DNA from: Hyaloraphidium curvatum
Taxonomy: Eukaryota > Monoblepharomycota > Hyaloraphidiomycetes > Hyaloraphidiales > Hyaloraphidiaceae
NCBI GenBank assembly: GCA_025558095.1
Contig: JAIVFI010000004.1
Span: 496,001 to 560,000 of the forward strand
Length of the DNA: 64,000 nt
Reading direction: 5' to 3'
How positions within the stretch are numbered: position 1 is the first letter of the stretch; the number at the start of each line of letters is the position of its first letter. The position numbers were made by a program, and so were the translations under genes. The notes below the pieces were generated by a model, which saw only the letters and a program-made list of their open reading frames with translations, ran no database searches and was not told the origin of the DNA. Below, piece after piece: positions 33,048 to 43,269 of the stretch.

Positions 33048-36000
33048 ATGAAGGTGTCTTGGACGGGGAAGCGCCCTGCTTCTTCCAAGCCCGGGGAGCC
33101 GGCGGGCCCGACAGAGGCTCTACCGTCGTCGGCACCGTCTCAACCGCCCGTGTCTCCCGCGTCGTCGCGTCTCGGGGCCATTGCGGGCCATCTGGCAAAG
33201 CCCGGAGCGCCCGGAATACTGATTGCGAACCGAGGAGAGATTGCAATCAGGTGATTTGGTTTCCGGGGCATTGAGCTCGGAGACAGTCGAAGCTGACGCG
33301 ACGGCACGACAACGGCCAGGATCGCGCAGGCGGCGGCTTCGCTGGGCCTCCGATCGATCGCCGTCTTTTCTGAGGACGATTCCTTGAGCCTGCATGTCCG
33401 CAAGGCCGACGAGGCCTACCCGCTCAAGGGTAGAGGGCCTTCGGCGTACCTCGACGTGGCCCAGATCGTCTCGATCGCGCGGGAAGCGAAAGCGGCGGCC
33501 GTGCATCCCGGCTACGGCTTCCTCTCCGAGTTGCCCGAGCTGCCGGCCGCACTGCAGGCCGCCGGGATCGCGTTCGTCGGGCCCTCGCCCGCCTGCCTCG
33601 AACTCTTTGGGGACAAGCAGGCCGCCAAGGACCTGGCGTCCAGGTGCGGCGTGACGATCGTGCCCGGCACGCGCGCAGTGGCTTCGGCGGAGGAGGCCCT
33701 CGTCTTTTTTCGCTCCGTCGCCGATCCCGCCGTTTACGAGGGTGTGATGGTCAAGGCGGTCTACGGCGGAGGCGGCCGCGGCATGCGCGCCGTCACCTCG
33801 TCCGCCGAGCTACCCGACGCCCTGGCGAGGTGCCAATCGGAAGCCCGGGCAAGTTTCGGCCGCGGCGAGGTCTACTGCGAGGCCCTCGTCTCGCGTCCCA
33901 GGCACATCGAGGTGCAGCTCCTTGCGACGGCTTCCCAAAGGATCACGCTCGGAACGCGCGACTGCACGCTCCAGCGGCGCCACCAAAAGATCGTCGAGAT
34001 CGCCCCGGCGCCTTTGCTTGATCCCCGCGTTGCTTCGGAGCTCGAAGCCGCAGCCATCCGGATGGCCGCCGAGGCGCGGTTCGTGGGGCTCGGCACGTTC
34101 GAGTTCCTCGTCAAGGGCAACCGCTGGTGGTTCATTGAGACCAACGCCAGGGTGCAGGTTGAGCACACCGTGACCGAGGAGGTGTACGACGTGGACCTTG
34201 TCGCGGCCCAGATCCGGATCGGGCTGAACAACAACATTTCTTTGGAGGAGCTCGGATTGGGCGACTTTGTCGGCGGGCATGTGAGACCGAGGGGTTGGGC
34301 GGTGCAGCTGAGGGTCAACGTGGGTCCATTCCTCCCCGATCCCAACTTCGTTCATGCCCGCTTTCACAGATGGAGAAGGCCGAGTACCTCGGCGGCCCCG
34401 AGCCCGTCTGGGTCCCCACCTCCGGCTTGACCATCCACGCTTTCGAGCCGCCCTCGGGCCGGGGCATCCGCGTCGACGCTGCGGCGTATTCCGGGTACCG
34501 GACCAACGCCTCCTTTGACCCTCTGCTGGCCAAGCTGATCGTGTCTGGCGCCTCGCTGGGGAACGTGCTCAAGCGGTGCGTCAGGGCCCTGGAGGAGTTC
34601 AGGATCGAGGGCGTCGAGACCAACGTGCCGTTCCTGAGGGCGGTGCTCGAGGCGGAGGACGTCGCCGTTCTCGGATCGCACGCTCCCGCCGGCCTCGATC
34701 TGCACACAAAGTGGATCGAGGAAAAGATGGAGGCGCTCGCAGCTGCGGCAGGGTGGAAGGGCAAAAGGACGGACTCCAAAAAGCTGTTCTTTTCGGGTGC
34801 GGAGCTTGGCGTGGTGACGCCGGCGCGGCAGGAGGGCGGGGCCGAGATGCCGGCGATCGCGACGCCGCCGGGGACCGTGCCGACCGTGGTGCCGATGCAG
34901 TCGACGATCGTCAGGTGGGTTTGGCAGAACCTCATCGGAAACTGCCGGCCCGTTGATCGGATCCGCCCAGCATCGACGTCAAGGTCGGAGACAGCGTCAA
35001 GAAGGGCCAGCAGCTCGGCGTGCTCAACGCGATGAAGATGGAGCACGTCGTCTACGCGACCGTCGCGGGCACGGTCCGCGCCATTACCGGCACCGTCGGG
35101 CTTACGCTCCCCAAAGCCTTCCCGTTCGCCTTCATCGAGCCCTCGGAGGGCGTCGGCGAGGAGGAGGAGGTGCTCGCACAAGTCGACCTCGATCACATCC
35201 GCCCCGATCTGGCCGAAGTCAACTCGCGGATCGCCCTCACCCAGGACGCTGGCCGCCCCGACGCCGTCGCGCGCCGCCGCAAGCTCAGGAAGCGCACCGC
35301 ACGCGAAAACATCCTCGACCTCGTCGATCCCGACAGCTTTATCGAGGTCGGCGCGCTGCAGCTCGCGGCGCAGCGGCAGCGGAGGAGCTTCGAGGAGCTG
35401 CTGAAGCTGAGCCCGGCGGATGGGATGGTTGCCGGTTGGGCTCACGTCAACGGGGACCTGTTTGACGACGAAACGAGGACGAGGGTGATGGTTTCCAGCT
35501 ACGACTACACGGTGTTGGCGGGCACGCAGGGCGTCATGAACCACAAGAAGGTGCGTCGGATCGGCGGTCGGAGCTGGACAGGAACTGAACAGTGTTTCGC
35601 CCGAGCAGAAAGACCGCGTTTTCAAGCTTTGCCTCGAGTACAGGGTTCGCGTCTCCGGTTGCCTTCAAGTTCGATAAGGTCCTCACCGACTTCGTCTCCG
35701 AAACAGGTTCCTGCGGTATTCTTTTGCGAAGGGGGCGGCGGTAGACCCGGGGACACCGACATCGAAGCTGCAGGAGGCCTTGACGGCAACACTTTCCGCC
35801 TCGTGGGTCTGCTGATACCCCGATGTCGTCTGTCCTCATGTCTTGCGATTCGCAGTGGGCTCAACTTTCCGGTCTTGTGCCGCTGATCGGGGTGACGAGT
35901 GGCTACTGCTTTGCGGGCAATGCGGCCATCCTGGGACTCTGCGATGTCATCATTGCGACCGAGGATAGCAACATCGGGATGGGAGGGCCGGCCATGATCG

Positions 36001-37108
36001 AGGGCGGCGGTTTGGGAGTGGTCAAGCCGACCGAGATCGGCCCCGTTTCCGTGCAGGCTCCGAATGGGTGGGTCCAATCGCGGTGGCGACCGGTGTGCAG
36101 TTTGCTAAGGCCCACACCTCCCAGTGTGATCGACGTCGTGGTCAAGGACGAAGCCGAGGCCGTCAAGGTGGCCAAGAAGTACCTCAGCTACTTCCAGGGA
36201 AATTTGAAGGACTGGAGCTGCGCAGACCAGCGCACTCTGCGCCGCCTGATTCCCGAGAACCGCCTGCGTGCGTACGACGTGCGCGACGTGATCAACGCGC
36301 TGGCGGATACGGACTCGGTGCTGGAGCTGCGCAAGCACTTTGGCCAAGCCATGATCACTGCGTTTATCCGCATCGAGGGGAGGCCGATCGGGGTGCTTTG
36401 CAACAATTCGGCGGTGCTGGGAGGTGCGATTGCGTCGGAGGAGGGGGAGAAGTCGGCGAGGTTCATGCAGCTGGTGAGCTTGAGATTTGGACGTAGCTGC
36501 GTCTTTCAGGATGCTAATCTCTTGCAGTGCGATGCGTTCGACATTCCGATCCTCGCGCTTTGCGATACACCCGGTAGGTGGTTCATTTTCCTCCCACCCT
36601 TCAACTCCTTGACGAGCACCCCTGCTTTCAAGGCATCATGGTCGGCGTCGAGCACGAGAAAACGGCCCTCGTCCGACGCGTGTCGAGGATGTTTGCGGCT
36701 GCCGGGTCCATCACGGTGCCTTACCTCATGGTCGTGCTCCGAAAAGGATACGGGCTGGGCGCGATGGCGATGGGCGCGGGATCGTTCCACGGACCCTTGC
36801 TCAACGTGAGCTGGCCGACGGGAGAGTTCGGCGGGATGGGATTGGAGGGAGCCGTGAGGTTGGCGTACAAGAACGAGCTGGCGGCGATCGAGGACCCGAA
36901 GGAGCGCCTCAAGGTCGAGAACGACATGATTGCTCAGCTCTACCAGGCCGGAAAAGCTCTGCGAGCGGGCGAGTTTCTCGAGATTGATGCGGTGATCGAC
37001 CCTGCGGAAACGCGGAAGTGGGTGCTCGCTGGTTTGAAGAAATGTGTCGGAGGGCGCGGATGGACACCGGGACGGCCCAAGAAGAGGCCGATGGTCGATA
37101 CCTACTAG
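33048..37108 (+). CDS. Single-chain biotin-dependent acyl-CoA carboxylase (BC-BCCP-CT)
   Basis: Ten exons give 1180 aa: 33048-33250, 33320-34319, 34370-34914, 34971-35550, 35609-35644, 35707-35802, 35856-36067, 36125-36473, 36528-36573 and 36633-37108. Domain order: biotin carboxylase (ILIANRGEIAIR, AVHPGYGFLSE, the Gly-rich ATP loop VKAVYGGGGRGMRAV, and the catalytic-region ETNARVQVEHTVTE), then BCCP with the biotinylated Lys in AMKMEH, then carboxyltransferase (NHKK, VFFCEGGGGRPGDTD, LVPLIGVTSGYCFAGNAA, and the C-terminal half IPILALCDTPG with GVEHEKTALVRRVSRMF). This order on one chain is that of long-chain/multi-specific acyl-CoA carboxylases, not of cytosolic eukaryotic ACC, which carries a large central region. 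Substrate cannot be read from sequence: acetyl-, propionyl- or longer acyl-CoA are possible. No obvious mitochondrial presequence, although the N-terminus has several Lys/Arg and few acids. Confidence 0.9.
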
Positions 37109-38394
37109 ACGAGGACTGTATTGCGAACTAGACGATCTTTGGCACATGCTGGATCCTGGGCGCCGTCTGTTGTTCGTGAACAAGGACAAGCGAGGTGCGG
37201 AAAATGAGAACCACGAATCCCCGACATCTCTGAGCAAGGAAACGACAACGGCCGATATGAAACAGCTATTCAGCCGTACGAATCATGAGTAGGCTCGAAG
37301 AAATGTGGTCAGTTTGCTGACGCCGGCATCTGCGCAAAGTTATTCCCGCCAAGATCCCCAACCTGTAGGACAATTGCTGCAAAACCAAATGCCCAAAGCA
37401 AGAATCCAGTAGGAACAAACATTTGACGTCTTTCAGTCAATCACCGAACGCTCCACGACGGCATCTAATTCGGCCAGGCTGTTTGCCGACAGAACCAGGA
37501 GCACGAAACCGATGCAAGGGAAACGAAACCGGCCGACTTGAAACAGCAATACGAGCTTGCGAAATGGAAGTCGGCGGAAGGGCTTCGGCGAGCAGGCTGT
37601 CCTTTACATCTGCGCAAAGTTTGACCAGTTCCGGTGCCTGCCACGCAAGCGTGTCGCAGAAGGTCCAAGTGCCCAAACCAAGTATCCAGCAAAAGTAACG
37701 AACCTCTTGGCACGCATTCGATGTCGTGCGGCTCCTCGATAACGGCTCTACAAGGACCTGCGGCCTGTCGGAATGCTCGTTGCCGACGGATCTGGAACCA
37801 CGAGCCCGACGCAAAGGAAACGGCACCGGCCGATTGGAGACAGGTGTACAATAGTGCGGATATGCAACGAGCGGAATAGCTCCGGCGAGCAGGCTGTTCG
37901 CTACATCTGCGCAAAGTTCAGGCGCCAGCGGACTAGCAAGTCCAGGCGTTCGAAAACCGCCCAACGAGCCATCGGAGCGTTGAAAAATGCTTGCCGCGCT
38001 ATGTACTGGCTCGGCAGACGATTGAATGTTGCCCCGCCGGAAAGAGAACGCGGTCTCGCCCAACGAGGAAACTCGACGTCCCAGCTCACTGAACGCGCCC
38101 AAAACCACCCCGAGTACGTGTAGATGACCTCAAGTGATCCAATTTAACGGCAAGATGGCCGAAGGGAAGGGAGGTAGGTCGTACGGGCGTCCGTGCCGTC
38201 CACGACCGCGTCCCGGATGGGTGTGCCAATCCCGTCGAATCCCGGGCCGGCGCCATCGCCTTCCACTCGTTCATTCGACATGGCAACTTCCGTTCCATAA
38301 CCAGCATCGTACCAGCGCCAATAGATTTGAGCGGTCGGACACCTCGACGCGTCTGTTTGGCATCGCGACGACACGTCACGAACGCCGCGGAAAA
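37109..38394. other. Gene-poor interval with degenerate tandem repeats
   Basis: 1286 bp with no supportable gene. Its base composition is nearer 50% GC than its surroundings. It includes the three imperfect repeat copies annotated separately, and ends where similarity to module gene A begins. A minus-strand open frame of 223 codons (37437-38108) starts at GTG and owes its internal repetition to the DNA repeats. Confidence 0.55.
37195..37935. repeat. Three imperfect tandem repeats of about 280-297 bp
   Basis: The word ATCTGCGCAAAGTT occurs at 37328, 37608 and 37905. A second landmark, GGAAACGxxACCGGCCGAxTT-like, recurs at about 37238, 37518 and 37815. In each unit the same further words follow (for example CCCAAAxCAAGxATCCAG and GAGCAGGCTGT). 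Copies 2 and 3 are closest; copy 1 is more diverged. On the minus strand copies 2 and 3 encode similar peptides (LCADVANSLLAGAIP versus LCADVKDSLLAEALP), so the unit may once have been protein-coding. Confidence 0.75.
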
Positions 38395-39182
38395 CGATCA
38401 CAGCCGACTCGCTCGTGGCGGGCGAGGTCTCCACCGCGTGCCTCGCCGACTCGTTGCCCCGGATCCCGAAGGTGCGGAGGCTGCACGTGCCGGCCTTCGC
38501 CAACGGCGTTGCCCGCGCCCGCGCGTTCTACGGCGCCGTCGGAATGCCGGACAAGCTCCCCATGACGCGCTTCCGCGAGGCGGTCCTCGCCGTCCGAGGT
38601 GTTCTGGTCTGCAGGCCGTCGTCGTGCGGCAAGGCCAAGAACGTGTGGGTCTTTCCTGTCCACTCGGGAGCGCCGCCTTGGCTCACAAAGCACGGCCTGC
38701 AAGGAAGCCGCGACGTGCTCGTACGTCTGCTTCCTCGGGTTCTCGAAAGACTGCGGCCTCGACGCGCCGCCCCGGTGTGGGCGGAACGGGTGCCCCCGCC
38801 TTGTCAACCTCGCCGATCCGCTGGGATGCTTGTGCTCCTGGTGCGCCACGAACGGCGACCTGGCGCCCGGGAAAGAAGGGGGGGGGGGGAGGGAGGAAAG
38901 GAGAAGGGGGGGGACGACCTGATCCCCTACTTCTGCTCGCGCGAGTGCCGCATCCTGTACTCGATCGTCGAGAACGTGCGCCTGCTCACGTGCACGCGGG
39001 GCTGCGGCCAGATGATCTCCCGCGTGCACGGGTCGATCATGCACTGCGGCGGCAGCAAGTGCCGCCAGCGGCTGACGGCCGGCTCGTACCTGGATAACGT
39101 CAGGAGCTGGCCCCAGCTCGCCCATCTGTACCCCGAGCTCAAGTTCGACGAGATCGCCGCGGCGGAGGGCGATGAGGAGTGA
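38395..39182 (+). pseudogene. Decayed copy of module gene A (A')
   Basis: Similarity to gene A begins near 38395 (VAGEVSTACLADS against MAGEYCTACLSDA), which corresponds to the middle of A. It continues through RPSSCGKAKNVWVF and, in another frame, EAATCSYVCFLGF and CLCSWCATNGDL, then returns to the first frame with LIPYFCSRECRILYSIVEN. The C-terminal 75 residues, from VRLLTCTRGCGQMISRVHGS to FDEIAAAEGDEE, are nearly identical to A. The finger region and the segment equivalent to A exon 5 are missing; the latter is replaced by a G-rich tract at 38879-38918. A 46-nt intron reading (38652-38697) could explain one frame change. Loss of the whole first half and the simple-repeat junction argue for a pseudogene or a rapidly diverging remnant. 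Confidence 0.75.
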
Positions 39183-39341
39183 AGAGGCGGCGGCGATCGG
39201 TTTGGAGCCAGCGAAAGAAGCGGCTGTCATGTCGGGCACACGGCCTCCGATGCCGATCAGCGCACCTGCACGTGCGCCGGTTCCGGTGGGTGCCTGGCGT
39301 GCGGGGGCATCCTCGCTCGCTCGGTCGTACGGGGCACCAAG

Positions 39342-39371
39342 CGCACGCGCGCCGAGGCGGGTCTGCCGTGA
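39342..39371 (+). repeat. 30-bp direct repeat, copy 1
   Basis: CGCACGCGCGCCGAGGCGGG followed by TCTGCCGTGA. It recurs with one mismatch at 40085-40114. In both places it can encode the same C-terminal tail KRTRxEAGLP plus stop, and both are followed by related sequence ending GTGATCGCTG, so the duplicated block is longer than the perfect core. Confidence 0.7.
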
Positions 39372-39475
39372 CGGCTGAAGCGGTGGGCCGGACGCTACGA
39401 AATTAGTCGTGTAATCGAAGCCGTGATCGCTGGCATCTCCATTATCCCGGGCGTGAAGCAGGTCGCTGTGGAAAG

Positions 39476-40114
39476 ATGAGTCGCCGGGAAAGCCCGGTAA
39501 CAGCCCAGGAGTCGACAGTCCACCCAACCATGACCGTTCCCACGCCGCCGCCCCGTCGGCCCGTCACGGCCGAAACTGTCCGACAAAAGCTAGCCAGGAA
39601 CAGCCTGAGCGGGCTCGCGGAACGCTTGCCGGACAAGGACGAAGAGTACGACCATCTCACGGGCTACGGCTACGTCCATGGGGACAGGAAGCTCGACTAC
39701 GACTTTCCAAGCATCGGGACCGTCGCCGAGGTCGACCGGGAGGCAGAGGAGGAAGACCCGGCCAAGTGGTCGCTGCGTCGCCTGCACATCGCGCCCGGCC
39801 CCTGGGGTCACGCCGTCTCCCGCAAGCTGGCCTTCTTTGCCATCGCTCTGCATGTCGGTGATCCCGGCGCTTGGGTGCCGCGCCGAGGCGCCTACCTACG
39901 CTCGTCGGATCAGCCGCCCGACCCGATCGCCACGGGCCCGATCCCGGTCCAAGAGCTCCTGTGGGAAGCGAGGCTGCCGCAAGGTAGCGCTCTCTGGCGG
40001 AGTGAAGGCCGCCTCCGCACTTCGATCGTAGGCACGCTGGTGCGCCTCACGGACGAGTCGGCGGAAGCCGCAGGGGGGCAGAAACGCACGCGCACCGAGG
40101 CGGGTCTGCCGTGA
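39476..40114 (+). pseudogene. Shortened copy of module gene B (B')
   Basis: Open frame of 212 codons. Its start resembles gene B (ETVRQKLARNSLSGLAERLP against ERVRQMLLDNLTPLARKLV). It then jumps to the part of B at about residue 270: HLTGYGYVHGDRKLDYDFP, GTVAEV, WSLRRLHIAPGPWGHAVSRK and ALHVGDPGAWVP align with HASGYAFKTEERALQCDYAD, GTVAEV and the following stretch. It ends in a new tail KRTRTEAGLP. So it is an internal and C-terminal deletion derivative of B that is still open. It could be expressed as a short protein; without the B C-terminus, loss of original function is likely. It follows A' in the same order as B follows A. Confidence 0.7.
40085..40114 (+). repeat. 30-bp direct repeat, copy 2
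   Basis: Partner of 39342-39371 (one mismatch, 743 bp apart). The two copies bracket B', and copy 2 forms the end of its reading frame. Confidence 0.7.
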
Positions 40115-40280
40115 ATCCCGATGCGGACGGCCGGACTTTGGACATCGATGCATTGTTCGAGGCAGTGATCGCTGATAACGGAGATCTGGGGGGCCGAGGA
40201 CGCGCCATTGCCTGGCTGGACAGGACGCCAAACCACCACCCGAGGCAGGCTTCTGAGGTCCGACCGGCCGAGCCCCGGCC

Positions 40281-42497
40281 ATGGGCGACGCGGGCGAGCC
40301 GGCGGCCAAGCGGCGGCGGCGCGGAGGGGCGCCGCGCGACGGCGGGGGCGGCGCGGCGGCGGGCGGGCCGGCGGGCGGCGAGGCGGGCGGCGGCGCGGCG
40401 GGCGAGCTCGCGGCGCTGCGTGCCGAGCGCGACGCGCTGCGGGCGCACGTGCGGTCGCTCGAGGAGCAGCTCGCCGAGGCCGCCGGCCAGACGCAGCGCG
40501 CAACAACGCTGCTCAACACGATGCCCGTCGTGCTCGTCGAGACGGCGCTCAACGGCGACGTGCTCTTCATCTCGAAGCACTGGGAGAAGATGATGGCCAT
40601 CTCCGACTCGGCCGTCGCCCTGGGCAGGGGCTTCCTCGGCTACATCCACGAGGAGGACAGGGACGCCGTGCTGGCGCGCTTCCAGGCCTTCCTCGACTCG
40701 GGCGAGCCGTACGGCCACTTCGGCGTCTGGCGCCAGTGGAAGGCCGGCCGCAAGGAGTGCATCTACATCGAGGGCTCCGGCGTGATCAACAAGGGCCCGG
40801 ACGGGAGCCCCACAGGGTACCTGTGCACGCTCGTGGACGTCACCGCCATCAAGCAGGCCGAGTTGCGGGTCAACCAGGCCCTTGTGGAGGCGCAGGCCGC
40901 CAACGTCGCCAAGGCCGTCTTCACGGCCAACGTCGTAAGTGACTTTTGGCCGCCTCGGGAGCTCGAGAGGCTCACTTTCCGCCTGCTTTTCAGAGCCACG
41001 AAATCCGGACGCCGCTACACGGCGTGCTCGGCTTTCTGCAGCTGCTCGAGGACACCCCGCTTACAGAGGAGCAAAGCGGTCTCGTTGCCGCGATTCGCGA
41101 CTGCTCCGAGGGCCTGAACGCCTTGGTCTCTGATGTGCTGGACTTGGCCAAAGTGGGTCGCTCTGGGCTGGCCACGGTTGCCCTCGCTCACCGCACCCGT
41201 TCGCGCAGATCGACGCGGGACAGCAGTCCGTCGTCGAGTCGCCCTTCGACTTCCACGGCTGGCTGTGGAGCCTGCTGTACGTCTGGGGCGTCAAGGCCGC
41301 GCAGAAGAACATCACGATCCGGCTGGACATCGGCGGCACCTCCCTCCCCACGGACCAGCTCCTCGACCTCCCGGGTCCCCCGCCGCAATCGCGGTACGCC
41401 CCCAGCTCGCCGCAGCTGGCGGGCCCCGCGCTCAACGGGCACCCCCCCGGCGGCGCGGGCCGCTCGCCGTCGCCGCTCCCCGGCGCAAAATGCCTGCGGC
41501 ACCCCGGAATGCGGTCCCTCCCCGCGATCCTCAAGGGCGACGACGCCAAGCTCAAGCAGATCGTGGGCAACTTCCTCGCCAACGCGCTCAAGTTCACCGA
41601 GCCCGGCGGCGCCGTCACGCTCGCCATCGCCTTGGACCCGCTGCACCCCGCCCGCGGCCCGCGCGCCGATGTGCTCCGCGTGGCCGTCTCGGACACGGGC
41701 TGCGGCATCCCCTCCGACTCGGAGGCGCAGTCCAAGCTCTTCCGCGCCTTTTCGCAGCTCGACACGGGGATCCAGCGCCGCTTCGGCGGCACCGGGCTCG
41801 GGCTGGCCATCTCCAAGAGCCTGGCCGAGCTCATGGGGGGCGAGATCGGGTTCGAGAGCGACGGCGTGGGCCGCGGCTCGCGGTTCTGGGTCTCGGTGCC
41901 GGTGGAGCGCGGCGACGAGGCCGGGGAGGTGCACGGCGCGCCCAAGCCGCGCGAGGCGCCCGCCGGGTCGCTCAAGGAGTTTGCCGGCCTGGCCGCGGAG
42001 CACCCGACGCGGATCCTGGTGGCGGAGGACAACGCGCTGAACCAGCAGCTGCTCCTCAGGCTGCTTACGAAGCTCGGGTACGATCCCGAGGCCGACGTGG
42101 TGGTCGCGAGCAACGGGCAGGAGGCGCTGCAGCGGTTCGTCGCCGTGAACGGGCTGATTTCCCAGGCCAGCCAGTCGCACAACGCGCTGGGGCCGGGGAG
42201 CCCGAGGCCGTTCAAGCTGATCCTGTGGGTCGCCGATCGCGCTTCCTCGCCGTCTTTTGCGCTGACCCATCGTCATCCAGCATGGACCTTTCTATGCCGA
42301 TCCTGGACGGGATCGAGTGCACGCGCCTCATCCGGCAGCTCCCCCTCGCCCCGCACTGTGTCCCGCGGATCGTGGCGCTGACGGCCAACGTGCAGTCGAC
42401 GGACCGGGAAAAGTGCACCGAGGCGGGGATGGACGGGTTCCTGGGCAAGCCGCTGCGGGTCGGGGACCTGGTCGAGACGATCAAGAGCATGGGCTAG
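40281..42497 (+). CDS. PAS-domain hybrid histidine kinase with receiver
   Basis: Four exons give 681 aa: 40281-40934, 40994-41152, 41209-42224 and 42281-42497. A Gly/Ala/Arg-rich start and short coiled segment (ELAALRAERDALRAHVRSLE) precede a PAS domain (about residues 80-200: VVLVETALNGDVLFISKHWE, EGSGVINKGPDGSPTGYLCT). Then HisKA with the H-box SHEIRTPLHGVL, HATPase with N-box GNFLANALKFTEPGG, G1 DTGCGIPSD and G2 FGGTGLGLAISKSLAELMGG, and a receiver with EDN near its start, phospho-acceptor Asp in MDLSMPILDG, and the KP motif GKPLRVGDL. All catalytic boxes are intact. It should autophosphorylate on His and pass phosphate to the Asp, signalling through an Hpt protein and response regulator. 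No membrane helix, so cytosolic sensing via PAS. Confidence 0.93.
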
Positions 42498-42678
42498 GGG
42501 TGCGCGGGGGATCGGAGGGCCGCTGCGGCATGGTCGGAAGCACGGGGACGGCTGCGTATGTAACCGGCATAGACCGGGACGAGGCGAAAAAGGAGTTGCG
42601 CGATGATCTGCGGCGGTTCGGGCGCGGGCGTTGGAACTCTGACTCGACAACGAACAATCAAACTATCCTCGTGGAGCG

Positions 42679-43127
42679 ATGCAGGCCGCCGGCGGGCCCG
42701 AGAAAGACGGTCTGCCGGCGGCGTACCCCGCGTACCCGGCACACCCTACGCAGCCCGCGCCGGCCGCCTACGGCCCCGGGCAGTGGAACTCCGTGCCTCC
42801 CCCGGTACGCCCTTTCGCGCCAATTGGAGAACGAATCTGAGCGGATCGCCGCAGACGTGCTATCACAACTTTGTCGCCGAGCCCGCGCAACCCGTGGTGG
42901 ACGCGAAGGGGAAGGTGTGGGGACTAGGACGTTGTACGCGTGGGTGCAGCCCGCGATTCCGCGTTCGCAAGGCCACAAGGCCACAAGGCCTCCTGACGCG
43001 CCGCTTCGCAGTCTGCTGCTGCTACACCGTCAACGTGAAGGTTCCGGCGCCTACGGTGCGGCGATGTACGGCGTGCGGGCTGCGCGTGGACGCCGAGGGC
43101 CGGGTGCTTCCTCCGCAAGCCCCGTAA
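42679..43127 (+). CDS. Possible small Pro/Tyr-rich, Cys-containing protein
   Basis: Not recognised. ATG at 42679 opens a Pro/Ala/Tyr-rich sequence (AAYPAYPAHPTQPAPAAYGP). A 50-nt GT-AG intron at 42805-42854 restores the frame into TCYHNFVAEPAQPVVDAKGK and ends with AVCCCYTVNVKVPAPTVRRC followed by TACGLRVDAEGR. Unspliced after that point it is 132 aa; a second intron (42914-42977) that also keeps frame is possible. The PAYP repeats followed by a small Cys pair resemble many short tail-anchored or membrane-associated Pro-rich proteins, but no family is claimed. It lies between the kinase and the Rab3GAP2-like gene, all co-oriented. Confidence 0.4.
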
Positions 43128-43269
43128 GGCCGAGGGCCCGATGCCACAGGAAGGATGGATCTGCTTATTCAGCTACCTCGTTTTGCGTTGACGTATTGAA
43201 TGATGACCTCTGTCTTTCTCCGGGCCTGATGAGCGAGAATGGGACCGCAAGACCACAGCGTGCCTCCAA

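Noticed and set aside
37437-38108. 223-codon minus-strand open frame with internal peptide repeats
   Set aside because: Starts at GTG, not ATG, and its repetition is explained by the underlying tandem DNA repeats; copy 1 of the repeat has stop codons.
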